From an uncultured Clostridia bacterium (GTDB lineage Bacteria > Bacillota > Clostridia > Christensenellales > Pumilibacteraceae): a DNA stretch of 9,745 bases. The position numbers and the translations under genes are program-made. The first letter of the stretch is position 1; each line of letters opens with the position of its first letter. The stretch covers positions 1 to 9,745 of the forward strand of contig USEG01000021.1 of assembly GCA_900553555.1 (NCBI GenBank), given 5' to 3'. The notes under the pieces were generated by a model. The model ran no database searches. It was given only the letters and a program-made list of their open reading frames with translations, and was not told where the DNA came from. Below, one piece after another: positions 1 through 6,043 of the stretch.

Positions 1-288
1 ATGTCCGTCAGCAAGGGCATAAGCTATCCGAAGGCCTGCACCGTCGTCGACAGACTTAAAGACGGCGGAATTGTGTCGGAGCGGGAGGCGCGGTTAATTA
101 AGGCGGCGCTGAGCGATAAGGCGCTCGTTATGCCCGCGGCGGCGCAAAAGGACACGCTTAGAGCCGGCATACTGAAAAACATACTGGTCGAGGCCTTAAA
201 GTGCGGATGCGACGGCAAAGCGGAGGACAACGCCGCCGGCAAGGAAAACGCCGGCGTTAAGGCGGATAAAGATAAAAAGGAGGAATAA
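1..288 (+). CDS. ctsR: CtsR transcriptional repressor, C-terminal part (5'-truncated by the window)
   Basis: This is the 3' end of the gene for CtsR, the dimeric repressor of class III heat-shock (clp) genes. The DNA-binding winged-helix N-terminal domain lies left of the window; only the C-terminal helical domain is present. Residues about 7-66 match the family's end: an ISYPKA helix start, DRLKDGGIVSEREARLI (the conserved 'xISEREA' turn), and a final DTLRAGILKNIL helix. The ATG at base 1 is an internal Met, because a start there would remove the DNA-binding domain. After the conserved core comes a tail of about 28 residues (68-95), opening with CGC and then rich in Lys, Glu, Asp, Ala and Gly; Bacillus CtsR has no such tail. 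The stop is 3 bases before mcsA, with the mcsA Shine-Dalgarno inside the last ctsR codons, so the two are likely translationally linked. Identification rests on the C-terminal motif plus the mcsA-mcsB-clpC context. Confidence 0.9.
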   Translation: MSVSKGISYPKACTVVDRLKDGGIVSEREARLIKAALSDKALVMPAAAQKDTLRAGILKNILVEALKCGCDGKAEDNAAGKENAGVKADKDKKEE

Positions 289-291
289 ATT

Positions 292-771
292 ATGTTGTGT
301 GACGATTGCGGAAAAAATCAGGCGACTTATCATGAAATAAGAAAAATAAACGGACGCACCACGCAGGTTCATCTGTGCGAGCAGTGCCGCCGTAAGCACG
401 GGTACGACGTCCTGCCGCTTAGCGGTATGGGCGATATTCTGGGCAGTTTCAACGAATTCTTCGGCACCCCGAATATAGAAAACGACACGTGCGAATACTG
501 CGGGACCAACCTTAACGATTTTTTGAGCACGGGTTATCTCGGATGCGAACACTGTTACGACAGGTTCAGCCGTTCGATACTGCCGCAGCTTAAACAGATG
601 CAGCGCAAAGTTCAGCACGTGGGCAAAATTTCCGGCAAGAAGAACAGCGAACCCGTCAGCGAGTATGCGCGCCTTAAAGCCGAGCTGGACAAAGCCATCG
701 AGATGGAAGATTACGAAAAGGCGGGCAGAATAAACGAACAGCTTAAAAAACTGAAGGAGAACAGACAATGA
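292..771 (+). CDS. mcsA: McsA, zinc-finger activator of the McsB arginine kinase
   Basis: 159 residues, a little shorter than Bacillus McsA (about 185). McsA is known as the partner that binds and stimulates McsB and links it to ClpC-dependent turnover. Four CxxC pairs are visible: Cys3/Cys6, Cys29/Cys32, Cys67/Cys70 and Cys85/Cys88, which would make two zinc-binding modules. The end (about 123-158, EYARLKAELDKAIEMEDYEK onward) is a UVR-type helical hairpin like the one in UvrB and in the ClpC middle domain. The start is fixed by AAGGAGG at 277-283, 8 bases before the ATG. The stop overlaps the mcsB start (ATGA at 768-771), typical of translational coupling. All expected zinc ligands are present, in contrast to the eroded nucleotide site of McsB next door. 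Confidence 0.95.
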   Translation: MLCDDCGKNQATYHEIRKINGRTTQVHLCEQCRRKHGYDVLPLSGMGDILGSFNEFFGTPNIENDTCEYCGTNLNDFLSTGYLGCEHCYDRFSRSILPQLKQMQRKVQHVGKISGKKNSEPVSEYARLKAELDKAIEMEDYEKAGRINEQLKKLKENRQ

Positions 772-1733
772 GCGCTCAGGACATTATAATAAAAAGCAAA
801 ATAACGCTTTCACGAAATGTCAAGGGATATCAGTTTCCTTCAAGGCTGCGCGATACGAGAGCCAACATCATAGCGAACGGCGTGTACGAGGCGGTGGCGG
901 CAAACGGCGGCTACGACCTTTACAAAATGGCTCAGATATCCGACGTAAAATCGCGCCGGCTGCGCGAGGACGGACTTATATCGGACAGGCTGCTTGCCAG
1001 TCCTTACGGCAGCGTCATAGTCAGCGACGACAAGAGCGTGGCGGTCATGATCAACGAGGAGGACAACGTCGTCGAGCAGTGCTTTTCCAAGGGACTTTCG
1101 CTGGAGGAGGCCTATTCCGTCATTGACGCGATAGACGACAAAATCGCCGGGAAACAGGAATTTTGCTTTCACCCTAAGCTGGGGTATCTTACTTCCTGTC
1201 CTGACAGCGTAGGAACGGGCATGCACGCCTCGGTAACGCTGTTTTTGCCGGCGCTTACGCTTAGCAAGAGTCTCGAACAATGCATCGCCGCCGTGTCGCG
1301 TCTCAACGTTTCGCTTAAAAGCGTTTACGACGAAAACATAGAGGCGTATCTTTATACGGTGACCAACCAGGACACTCTGGGCGTGACGGAAAAGGAAATA
1401 ATAGACCTTGTCACGACCGCCGCCAACCATCTCGCCGAGGCGGAAGAGCGCGCCCGCAAAATGCTTAAAATTTCTTCGGAGGCGGAAGTGCGCGATAAAT
1501 CCATGCGTTCGATGGGAATACTTAAAAACGCTTACAAAATATCCGCCGCCGAAATGCTGCAGCTCATCACATGGGCAAAGATAGGCGCGTATTACGGGTT
1601 TATAGCTCCCGACTGCGACAAAATGGACGAGCTTGCTGAAAAACTTCTGCCGGCCGCCGTTTCGGAAGCGGTGGGAGACAGCGGCACCGACCCCGACATA
1701 TACCGCGCCGAAATATTGAGAAAATCATTATAA
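768..1733 (+). CDS. mcsB: McsB-family protein arginine kinase homologue lacking the usual ATP-binding arginines (possible pseudokinase)
   Basis: 321 residues against about 350-363 in Bacillus and Geobacillus; the N-terminus is shorter. Identity is clear from order and motifs: SPYGSVIVSD, MINEEDNVVEQC, LGYLTSCPDSVGTG with the putative catalytic Cys144, LFLPALTLSK, TNQDTLGVTEKEI, and a helical C-terminal domain ending PDIYRAEILRKSL. Canonical McsB phosphorylates arginines on CtsR and misfolded proteins, marking them for ClpC-ClpP. Compared by eye with recalled Bacillus/Geobacillus sequences, every member of the conserved ATP-phosphate arginine set is changed: SSRIRLAR reads KSKITLSR (Lys11, Thr13), NEEDHIR reads NEEDNVV (Val102), GTGLRASV reads GTGMHASV (His153), and VRGxYGEGSEA reads LKSVYDENIEA (Lys184). 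The glutamates of NEED (97-98) and the Cys are kept. The frame is open throughout, so this is not decay by frameshift. Family assignment is near certain; loss of kinase activity is inference. Confidence 0.93.
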   Translation: MSAQDIIIKSKITLSRNVKGYQFPSRLRDTRANIIANGVYEAVAANGGYDLYKMAQISDVKSRRLREDGLISDRLLASPYGSVIVSDDKSVAVMINEEDNVVEQCFSKGLSLEEAYSVIDAIDDKIAGKQEFCFHPKLGYLTSCPDSVGTGMHASVTLFLPALTLSKSLEQCIAAVSRLNVSLKSVYDENIEAYLYTVTNQDTLGVTEKEIIDLVTTAANHLAEAEERARKMLKISSEAEVRDKSMRSMGILKNAYKISAAEMLQLITWAKIGAYYGFIAPDCDKMDELAEKLLPAAVSEAVGDSGTDPDIYRAEILRKSL

Positions 1734-1758
1734 ATTAAATTTAACGTTATACACAGAT

Positions 1759-1768
1759 AAAGGAGGTG
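1759..1768 (+). promoter_or_regulatory. clpC ribosome binding site (decides the start)
   Basis: AAAGGAGGTG is a near-perfect anti-16S match. GGAGG ends at 1766, 8 bases before the ATG at 1775. The in-frame GTG at 1766-1768 overlaps the Shine-Dalgarno itself, so it cannot be the start. Confidence 0.85.
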
Positions 1769-1774
1769 TTAATT

Positions 1775-4198
1775 ATGAGATTACCTTATTCCGAAAATGC
1801 AAAAAAAGTACTGATAGAGGCCGAAAACATCGCGGCGTCTTACAGCAATCCTTCGGTGGGCACCGAACACATACTGTACGGGCTTACCGTCAACGAGCAA
1901 TGCACTGCCGGAAAGCTGCTTAGAAAATACGGCGTCAACGCCAACTACTTTGAAAGATACTTTATCAACAAAGCCGGCATTACGCTGGGGCGGCTGGGCT
2001 TTACGACCAGCGCGGCAAACGCTCTCGTCAACGCCGAACGTCTTGCCATGAAATTCGGCAGCAAGGTCATCGGCACCGAGCAGATTTTGTACTGCCTGCT
2101 GGTTGATCCGTCCAGTGCGGCGGCGGCAATACTCAGCAATTTGGGCGTGGACCAAAACGAACTTATTTCCGAACTCGAACAGTATATAGACGGCGAAGAG
2201 GAGGCCGAAGAGCATACCTCCGAGGGCGGCGACGGCAAACTGCCCACCGAACTTAACGATTTGGGTATCGATCTGACCAAACGCGCCCGCGAAAACAAGC
2301 TCGATCCCATCATAGGCCGTCACGAAGAAATAGAGCGGATAATTCAGATTCTTTGCCGTAAGACAAAGAACAACCCCGTGCTTATCGGCGAACCGGGCGT
2401 AGGTAAGAGCGCTGTGGTAGAAGGACTCGCCCGCGCGATAGTGGAAGGCAACGTACCCGAACTGCTTAAAAACAAGACGGTGTTCGCGCTGGACATGGGT
2501 TCGCTGGTGGCGGGCACCAAATACCGCGGAGCGCTGGAAGAAAAGCTTAAAAGCGCGATAGATATTATACGCAAACAGGGCAATATCATCGTTTTCATAG
2601 ATGAGTTGCATACTCTCGCCCAGGCGGGCAGCAAGGAAGGCGAAGTTTCGCCGGCGGATATCTTAAAGCCGTATCTTGCCCGCGGCGAACTGCAGACAAT
2701 AGGCGCCACGACGACGGAAGAATACCGCAAATTCATCGAAAAAGACAAGGCGCTCGAACGTCGTTTCCAGCCTATTATGGTAGCACCGCCGTCGGTAGAC
2801 GAGACGATAGAGATATTAAAGGGCCTCAAAGACAATTACGAGGCGTTCCACAAGGTCAAAATATCCGACGACGCCATCGTTGCCGCCGCAAAACTTTCGG
2901 ACAGATATATTACCGACAGATTCCTGCCCGACAAAGCCATCGACCTTATCGACGAGGCGATGTCGCGCGTAAAGGTTTCGAGCACCACCGTGCCGGACAG
3001 CTTTAAAAAGCAGCAGGAAAATCTCGAAAACATAAAGGGCATGCTTGCCGCCGCCATCAAGGCGCAGGACTTCGAAAAGGCCGCCCAGCTGAAACGCGAA
3101 CGCGACGAACTTACCGCGCGTATGTCCGACGACAAGGTCAATTGGGCAAAAGCCAACGAGCAGCAGGTGCGTTCCATAAGCGCCGACGACATAGCCGAAA
3201 TAGTGTCCAAGTGGACCAAAATCCCCGTAAGCAAGCTCAACGAGACGGAAGCCGAGAGACTGATGAACCTCGAATCCATTCTGCACAAGCGCGTCATAGG
3301 CCAGGACGAAGCGGTGCGCAGCGTATCCAAGGCGATAAGGCGTGCGCGTGCCGGCCTTAAAGATCCGTCGAGACCTATCGGTTCGTTCCTGTTCCTCGGC
3401 CCCACGGGCGTAGGCAAGACCGAGCTGACGAAGGCGCTGAGCGAAGCCATGTTCGACGACGAGAACGCCATTATACGTCTCGATATGTCGGAGTACATGG
3501 AGGCTCATTCGGTGTCCAAACTCATCGGCGCTCCTCCGGGATACGTGGGATTCGACGACGGCGGACAGCTCACCGAACAAGTGCGCCGCAAACCCTATTC
3601 GGTGGTATTGTTCGACGAAATCGAAAAAGCTCATCCCGACGTTTATAATATCATGCTGCAGATACTCGACGACGGACGTCTTACCGACGGTCAGGGCAGG
3701 ACGGTGGACTTTAAGAACACCATCATTATCATGACCAGTAACGTGGGCGTCGCGGAACTCAAAACCAACCGCCAGTCGCTGGGATTCGGAGACGCCAACG
3801 CCGCCGCTATCGACAAAGATACCGACGAAGTGCTGGGAGCGGCGCTCAAACGTCATTTCAAACCCGAATTCCTCAACCGTATAGACGTCATCTGTTTCTT
3901 CCACTCGCTCAAAACCGACGAGATCAAACAGATTGCCGGTATTCTCATACGCAAATTCGAAAAGACGCTGTCGGAGCGCAATATCAAACTCAACGTCAGC
4001 GACGCCGCCATGGACTATATCGTCAAAGAAGGCTACGACATAGAGTACGGCGCGCGTCCTTTGCGCAGAGTCATCGAGCAGAAGATAGAAGACAACATTG
4101 CCGAGGGCATTATCGACGGCACCATCACCGACAACAGCACCGTCAACGTCGATTATGACGGAGAAGCCATCACCGTCAACGGCCGCCGCGGCATGTAA
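1775..4198 (+). CDS. clpC: ClpC, AAA+ unfoldase of the ClpCP protease
   Basis: 807 residues, the usual ClpC length (Bacillus about 810). It unfolds substrates with ATP and threads them into ClpP. Domains in order: a double Clp_N repeat (about 1-145) with GTEH around Glu31 and GTEQ around Glu102; an acidic linker; D1 ATPase with Walker A GEPGVGKS (205-212) and Walker B VFIDE (273-277); a UVR-containing middle domain (about 410-450, KAQDFEKAAQLKRERDEL), where adaptors bind in ClpC; D2 with Walker A GPTGVGKT (542-549) and Walker B VVLFDE (610-615); an LGF loop (669-671) at the ClpP-docking position; and the C-terminal YGARPLRR segment. The two N-domain glutamates are those that hold phosphoarginine in Bacillus ClpC, so the reader side looks intact. 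It is the fourth gene of the operon, 41 bases after mcsB, and is followed by an intrinsic terminator. Nothing looks degenerate. Confidence 0.98.
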   Translation: MRLPYSENAKKVLIEAENIAASYSNPSVGTEHILYGLTVNEQCTAGKLLRKYGVNANYFERYFINKAGITLGRLGFTTSAANALVNAERLAMKFGSKVIGTEQILYCLLVDPSSAAAAILSNLGVDQNELISELEQYIDGEEEAEEHTSEGGDGKLPTELNDLGIDLTKRARENKLDPIIGRHEEIERIIQILCRKTKNNPVLIGEPGVGKSAVVEGLARAIVEGNVPELLKNKTVFALDMGSLVAGTKYRGALEEKLKSAIDIIRKQGNIIVFIDELHTLAQAGSKEGEVSPADILKPYLARGELQTIGATTTEEYRKFIEKDKALERRFQPIMVAPPSVDETIEILKGLKDNYEAFHKVKISDDAIVAAAKLSDRYITDRFLPDKAIDLIDEAMSRVKVSSTTVPDSFKKQQENLENIKGMLAAAIKAQDFEKAAQLKRERDELTARMSDDKVNWAKANEQQVRSISADDIAEIVSKWTKIPVSKLNETEAERLMNLESILHKRVIGQDEAVRSVSKAIRRARAGLKDPSRPIGSFLFLGPTGVGKTELTKALSEAMFDDENAIIRLDMSEYMEAHSVSKLIGAPPGYVGFDDGGQLTEQVRRKPYSVVLFDEIEKAHPDVYNIMLQILDDGRLTDGQGRTVDFKNTIIIMTSNVGVAELKTNRQSLGFGDANAAAIDKDTDEVLGAALKRHFKPEFLNRIDVICFFHSLKTDEIKQIAGILIRKFEKTLSERNIKLNVSDAAMDYIVKEGYDIEYGARPLRRVIEQKIEDNIAEGIIDGTITDNSTVNVDYDGEAITVNGRRGM

Positions 4199-4238
4199 TA
4201 AAACAGTCGTACAAGGCTTTGTTTGCCGTAAATAAGTT

Positions 4239-4276
4239 AAAAACCGTCGCAAGGAAAAACCTGCGGCGGTTTTTTT
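4239..4276 (+). terminator. Intrinsic terminator of the ctsR-mcsA-mcsB-clpC operon
   Basis: A hairpin with left arm AAAAACCGTCGC (4239-4250) and right arm GCGGCGGTTTTT (4263-4274), containing one G-U pair. AGG/CCT extends the stem inside, with one bulged A and an A-rich loop. The right arm runs into seven T (4270-4276). It lies 41 bases past the clpC stop and closes the operon. Confidence 0.88.
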
Positions 4277-4343
4277 ATGCAAAAGCATGATTTTGTCGAG
4301 AAAATTTATATTGCTTAATAAAGAAAAATATTTTAAATTCCTA

Positions 4344-4372
4344 TTGCATAATCAAGAAACTTGTGGTATAAT
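4344..4372 (+). promoter_or_regulatory. Housekeeping-sigma (SigA-type) promoter, extended -10, for the lipoprotein gene
   Basis: -35 TTGCAT (4344-4349), 17-base spacer, -10 TATAAT (4367-4372) preceded by TG at 4364-4365 (extended -10). An AT-rich stretch lies upstream. The predicted transcript begins near 4379, leaving a leader of about 104 bases. A weaker TTGCTT-17-TAAATT pair (4311-4339) overlaps upstream. Confidence 0.8.
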
Positions 4373-4482
4373 ATGTTTATCAAAAAGCACAATTAAATTA
4401 AAAAGGGAGGTGACGATAACTTTATTTTCAAGTTGTAAGCCGGAGCATAATGAATTTAAATTCAAAAAAGGAGGATAATAAA

Positions 4483-5772
4483 ATGAGAAAAAAAAACATG
4501 GCTGTTTTTGCCGTAATACTTGCTTTTGTACTGGTTTTATTCGCGGCGGCTTGCAACGGGCAGAACGGCAACGAAAAACAGGATGAGAAGGTAGATTATA
4601 AGGCGCAGTATCTGGAGTTTATCCAATCGGCAAGCACGGATGAAATCGAACCCGAATTTGCCGGCTTTAAGCTGCGCGACGAGAGCAAACTGGACGAGTT
4701 GAGAACGACGGCAGTCGAAAAGCTGGAAGAAGCCGCGGACGACGAGGCCGTAAAAGCCGTATACGACGAATTTTTGCATGACGCGCGGACGATTATACAC
4801 AAGGAGTACGCTATGTTTGCCCAGCAGTGGCAGGACAGGTTTGAGGCAGTGCGCGAGTCTATGACGCCTGCTCCCGGCAAGGAAGACTTATACGCGGAAG
4901 TTTTTTTGGAGATTACCGGAAAGCTCAGTTTCGACCGCTATTACAACGAGGGGCTTACGGAGCTGCTAAAAGTGCGTCTTTACGCCTATACGGTAGATTA
5001 CAAAACGACGCGCCTGGGAAATATAGTTGTCGCGGGGGGACGCGAACTCAACGATTATGATCCTCAGGAGATCGGTTCGACCTTTATTATGGGCGTTTAC
5101 GGCGGCGAAGACGTGACGTACGATTTTTATTCCGATTGCAAAGTTTTATACGCCGAGCAATCGGCGGAGCCCTTTTACACAATTAAAGACGTAGCCTGCG
5201 GAGAAAAGGTCAAATGGATCGGAGTAGCCGGCATTGAAGATTATACAACGCAAAGCGTACATTTTATGGCGGTGGCGAAACGGGACGGCGCAATAATCGG
5301 CTATGCGCTTATGACGGCGGACAACAGGTTTGACAACACCATTACCGTAACGGATTCGGCGCTATTTGAGTCGCAGCCCGACGAACGTTATCTTGAAAGC
5401 ATGTTTTTTGAGTATTGTTACACTAAGCCCATGATCGAACTGCGCCGCGATGAAAAATCAAGTTATCTGTACATGGATTATGAAGATGATAGCGTCGAGT
5501 ATGAAATAAGAGCGGAAAACGCTTCTCTGCAGCTTGCCGAACTCGCCGGAGCGCGTATGACCGTAAGCGGTGAAGAAACGTCGGTTTTGACGCTGAAACG
5601 CGGGCAATGGGCGGCGCTTTTGCCGGAAGAGGGCGCGGATAAGGCGCGGGTCATCATAACCTTAAAAAAGAACGGATCGAATTATAAACGTGTTATTGTG
5701 GTCTATAACGCTGTTCCGCAGTCGCAGACGGATATTCTTTTCGGCGAAATAAGCGTCGTTACCGACTTCTGA
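4483..5772 (+). CDS. Predicted lipoprotein of unknown function
   Basis: 429 residues. I do not recognise a named family. The N-terminus is a lipoprotein signal peptide: MRKKN, a hydrophobic stretch (about 6-23), then AAAC with Cys24 as the likely lipidated residue, followed by a Gly/Asn/Gln/Lys-rich linker (NGQNGNEKQ). The protein would therefore sit on the outer face of the cytoplasmic membrane. Residues about 35-150 are charged and mostly helical (many Glu, Lys, Asp). The rest has alternating beta-type patterns. The last 90 or so residues (about 338-420, with TLKRGQWAALLPEEGADKA and a closing RVIVVYNA strand) look like an Ig/cadherin-like beta sandwich, which is an impression only. The start is set by AAGGAGG at 4468-4474; an upstream in-frame ATG at 4450 would put charged residues before the signal peptide. 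It has its own promoter, so it is probably not part of the heat-shock operon. Confidence 0.8.
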   Translation: MRKKNMAVFAVILAFVLVLFAAACNGQNGNEKQDEKVDYKAQYLEFIQSASTDEIEPEFAGFKLRDESKLDELRTTAVEKLEEAADDEAVKAVYDEFLHDARTIIHKEYAMFAQQWQDRFEAVRESMTPAPGKEDLYAEVFLEITGKLSFDRYYNEGLTELLKVRLYAYTVDYKTTRLGNIVVAGGRELNDYDPQEIGSTFIMGVYGGEDVTYDFYSDCKVLYAEQSAEPFYTIKDVACGEKVKWIGVAGIEDYTTQSVHFMAVAKRDGAIIGYALMTADNRFDNTITVTDSALFESQPDERYLESMFFEYCYTKPMIELRRDEKSSYLYMDYEDDSVEYEIRAENASLQLAELAGARMTVSGEETSVLTLKRGQWAALLPEEGADKARVIITLKKNGSNYKRVIVVYNAVPQSQTDILFGEISVVTDF

Positions 5773-5945
5773 AAAAATGTCGGCACATAAAGATAAATAG
5801 GTTATTTTGCGAAGGGCAAACGCCTTAGTTTTAGCTGTAAGCGCTTTTACGGCGGGATAAAATAAATTCCGCGGCCGCAGAAGCGCTTTTGCGTGCGCCC
5901 ACGAGCTTGCGGCATAAAATTCGTTTGCCTTTTTCGTCACGGCTA
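5773..5945. other. Gene-free region with potential branched RNA structure upstream of hpf
   Basis: No credible reading frame. An 11-bp closing stem can form between AAGGGCAAACG (5812-5822) and CGTTTGCCTTT (5922-5932), followed by a short T run (5930-5934). Inside are a 6-bp hairpin (5852-5857 with 5867-5872), a longer bulged hairpin (5874-5884 with 5905-5913) and a weak one (5837-5850). The left side of the closing stem can also pair locally (TTTGC 5806-5810 with GCAAA 5816-5820), so two folds exclude each other. It could be the terminator region of the lipoprotein mRNA or a separate noncoding RNA; no clear promoter is seen for the latter. Confidence 0.4.
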
Positions 5946-5974
5946 TTGACATAAATTTCCGTTTGTGGTATAAT
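5946..5974 (+). promoter_or_regulatory. Consensus housekeeping-sigma promoter of hpf
   Basis: A perfect TTGACA (5946-5951), 17-base spacer and perfect TATAAT (5969-5974), with an extended TG at 5966-5967. Transcription should start near 5980-5982. The match predicts strong constitutive transcription; no SigB- or SigH-type promoter is obvious. Confidence 0.92.
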
Positions 5975-5978
5975 ATAG

Positions 5979-6003
5979 ACGGGTAGAAGTACTTTCTGCC
6001 CGT
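5979..6003 (+). promoter_or_regulatory. 5'-terminal hairpin in the hpf mRNA leader
   Basis: ACGGGTAGAA (5979-5988) pairs with TTCTGCCCGT (5994-6003) over 10 bp with one G-U, around a 5-base loop. It would sit at or within two bases of the predicted transcript 5' end. Known effects of such hairpins include blocking 5'-end-dependent RNA decay; the role here is inference. Only three T follow, so it is not a good terminator. Confidence 0.6.
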
Positions 6004-6043
6004 TTATCAACACAAAAAAATTTAAGACAGGGGGTTTACTTCT

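Larger units (their letters stand above)
4199..4482. other. Intergenic region between clpC and the lipoprotein gene
   Basis: It holds the clpC terminator, the promoter at 4344-4372 and a leader with two Shine-Dalgarno-like sites. The first is GGGAGGTGA near 4405-4413, with no ATG, GTG or TTG at a usable distance. The second is AAGGAGG at 4468-4474, 8 bases before the real ATG at 4483. Between them is a perfect 14-base palindrome, TGAATTTAAATTCA (4451-4464). No convincing small gene is seen. Confidence 0.6.

Noticed and set aside
1..3. ATG at base 1 as the ctsR start
   Set aside because: The CtsR DNA-binding domain must lie upstream; this is an internal Met at the window edge.
768..1733. mcsB as a decaying pseudogene
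   Set aside because: No frameshift or premature stop, normal codon use, translational coupling kept at both ends, and many family motifs retained; the substitutions are focused on the ATP site.
1766..1774. GTG start for clpC
   Set aside because: The GTG is part of the Shine-Dalgarno itself; ATG at 1775 has ideal spacing and matches the family N-terminus.
2816..4288. 490-codon open frame on the minus strand across the clpC 3' half
   Set aside because: It lies antisense to conserved clpC domains, has no ribosome site or recognisable motif, and arises from the codon bias of clpC. The same applies to the other long minus-strand frames under mcsB, clpC and pgi.
4287..4478. 63-codon frame in the leader of the lipoprotein gene
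   Set aside because: It starts just after the clpC terminator, upstream of the mapped-looking promoter, with no ribosome site and low-complexity composition.
2850..5213. CtsR operator (tandem GGTCAAA) candidates
   Set aside because: Only single GGTCAAA heptamers occur, inside coding sequence (about 2850 and 5206); no direct repeat with the right spacing. No CIRCE element (TTAGCACTC/GAGTGCTAA) is visible either; the operon's operator should be left of the window.
5839..5890. Direct repeat AAGCGCTTTT (5839-5848 and 5881-5890) as an attachment site or CRISPR-like repeat
   Set aside because: Only two short copies, containing the common palindrome AGCGCT, with no mobile-element gene nearby; better explained as parts of hairpins.
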